The notes below the pieces were generated by a model that was not told the DNA's origin, searched no databases, and was given only the letters and a program-made list of their open reading frames with translations. A DNA stretch of 5,417 nucleotides from Arcanobacterium_A sp034173665 (lineage in GTDB: Bacteria; Actinomycetota; Actinomycetes; Actinomycetales; Actinomycetaceae): contig JAXFDG010000031.1 of assembly GCA_034173665.1 (NCBI GenBank), positions 1 through 5,417 of the forward strand, read 5' to 3'. Shown piece after piece: positions 5,278 through 5,417 of the stretch (its first letter is position 1; the number at the start of each line of letters is the position of its first letter). A program made the position numbers and the translations under genes.

Positions 5278-5417
5278 ATGAGCGTGAACAGCTTTGAAGC
5301 GAAAGAAACACTCAATGTTGAAGGGAAAGAATACGAGTATTTCAATATCAATAAAGTTGTCGGTAATGAAAAGCTCCCTTATAGCTTAAAAGTTCTTGCG
5401 GAAAATCTTTTGCGCAC
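5278..5417 (+). CDS. acnA: Aconitate hydratase (aconitase), N-terminal part
   Basis: The first 46 codons are present, and the gene runs off the right edge. Aconitase interconverts citrate and isocitrate in the cytoplasm through a [4Fe-4S] cluster. The start MSVNSFEAKETLNVEGKEYE followed by EKLPYSLKVLAENLLR is diagnostic of the AcnA/IRP1 type. The LPYSLKVLAENLLR string and the short spacing before it resemble Mycobacterium and Corynebacterium aconitases more than Bacillus CitB, which has a longer insert at this point. The cluster cysteines and active site lie beyond the window. ATG 5278 is well supported by AGAGGAG at 5265-5271, 6 nt upstream. The dyad and structured leader ahead of it suggest dedicated regulation, as is common for aconitase genes. 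Confidence 0.93.
   Translation, partial: MSVNSFEAKETLNVEGKEYEYFNINKVVGNEKLPYSLKVLAENLLR

Overview
This window is 5.4 kb of AT-rich bacterial DNA. The genes are short and tightly spaced, and several have purine-rich Shine-Dalgarno sites. One is a Gram-positive-style lipoprotein with a DUF1307/YehR-like domain. This suggests a low-GC Gram-positive such as a Bacillota/Lactobacillales member. One feature argues against a simple assignment: the aconitase N-terminus at the right edge reads more like actinobacterial aconitases than Bacillus-type ones. I therefore leave the host as 'low-GC Gram-positive, possibly a low-GC actinobacterium'.

Left part (1-1451): the window opens with the C-terminal tail of an ArsR/CadC-type metal-sensing repressor. 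After a non-coding stretch comes a stand-alone endonuclease-like gene: three homing-endonuclease-associated repeats followed by a C-terminal HNH domain. Its 5' end is odd. A well-placed ATG with a strong ribosome-binding site is in frame but cut off by a TAA after six codons, leaving only a TTG start. Immediately after this gene lies a 20-bp direct repeat at exactly 50-bp spacing. A 14-bp core of it recurs, inverted, about 1 kb further on.

Middle (1452-3424): a GTG-initiated sugar O-acetyltransferase of the Maa/LacA/NodL type. Directly behind it is a short decayed fragment of a DUF1801 gene whose intact relative lies about 2 kb downstream. Two genes follow on the minus strand: an AT-rich orphan of unknown function and a GNAT acetyltransferase.

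Right part (3426-5417): all plus strand. It holds a DUF1307/YehR-like lipoprotein, a DUF1801 (YdhG/frataxin-like fold) protein, a phosphinothricin-acetyltransferase-type GNAT enzyme, and the start of aconitase. The aconitase gene is preceded by a perfect 13+6+13 bp dyad overlapping a likely extended -10, then by a leader with competing hairpins. This implies dedicated regulation.

The genes do not form one pathway. The left half looks like accessory DNA (orphan nuclease, gene remnant, repeats, AT-rich orphan) and the right half like ordinary chromosome. I found no CRISPR array, tRNA, rRNA or complete insertion sequence.
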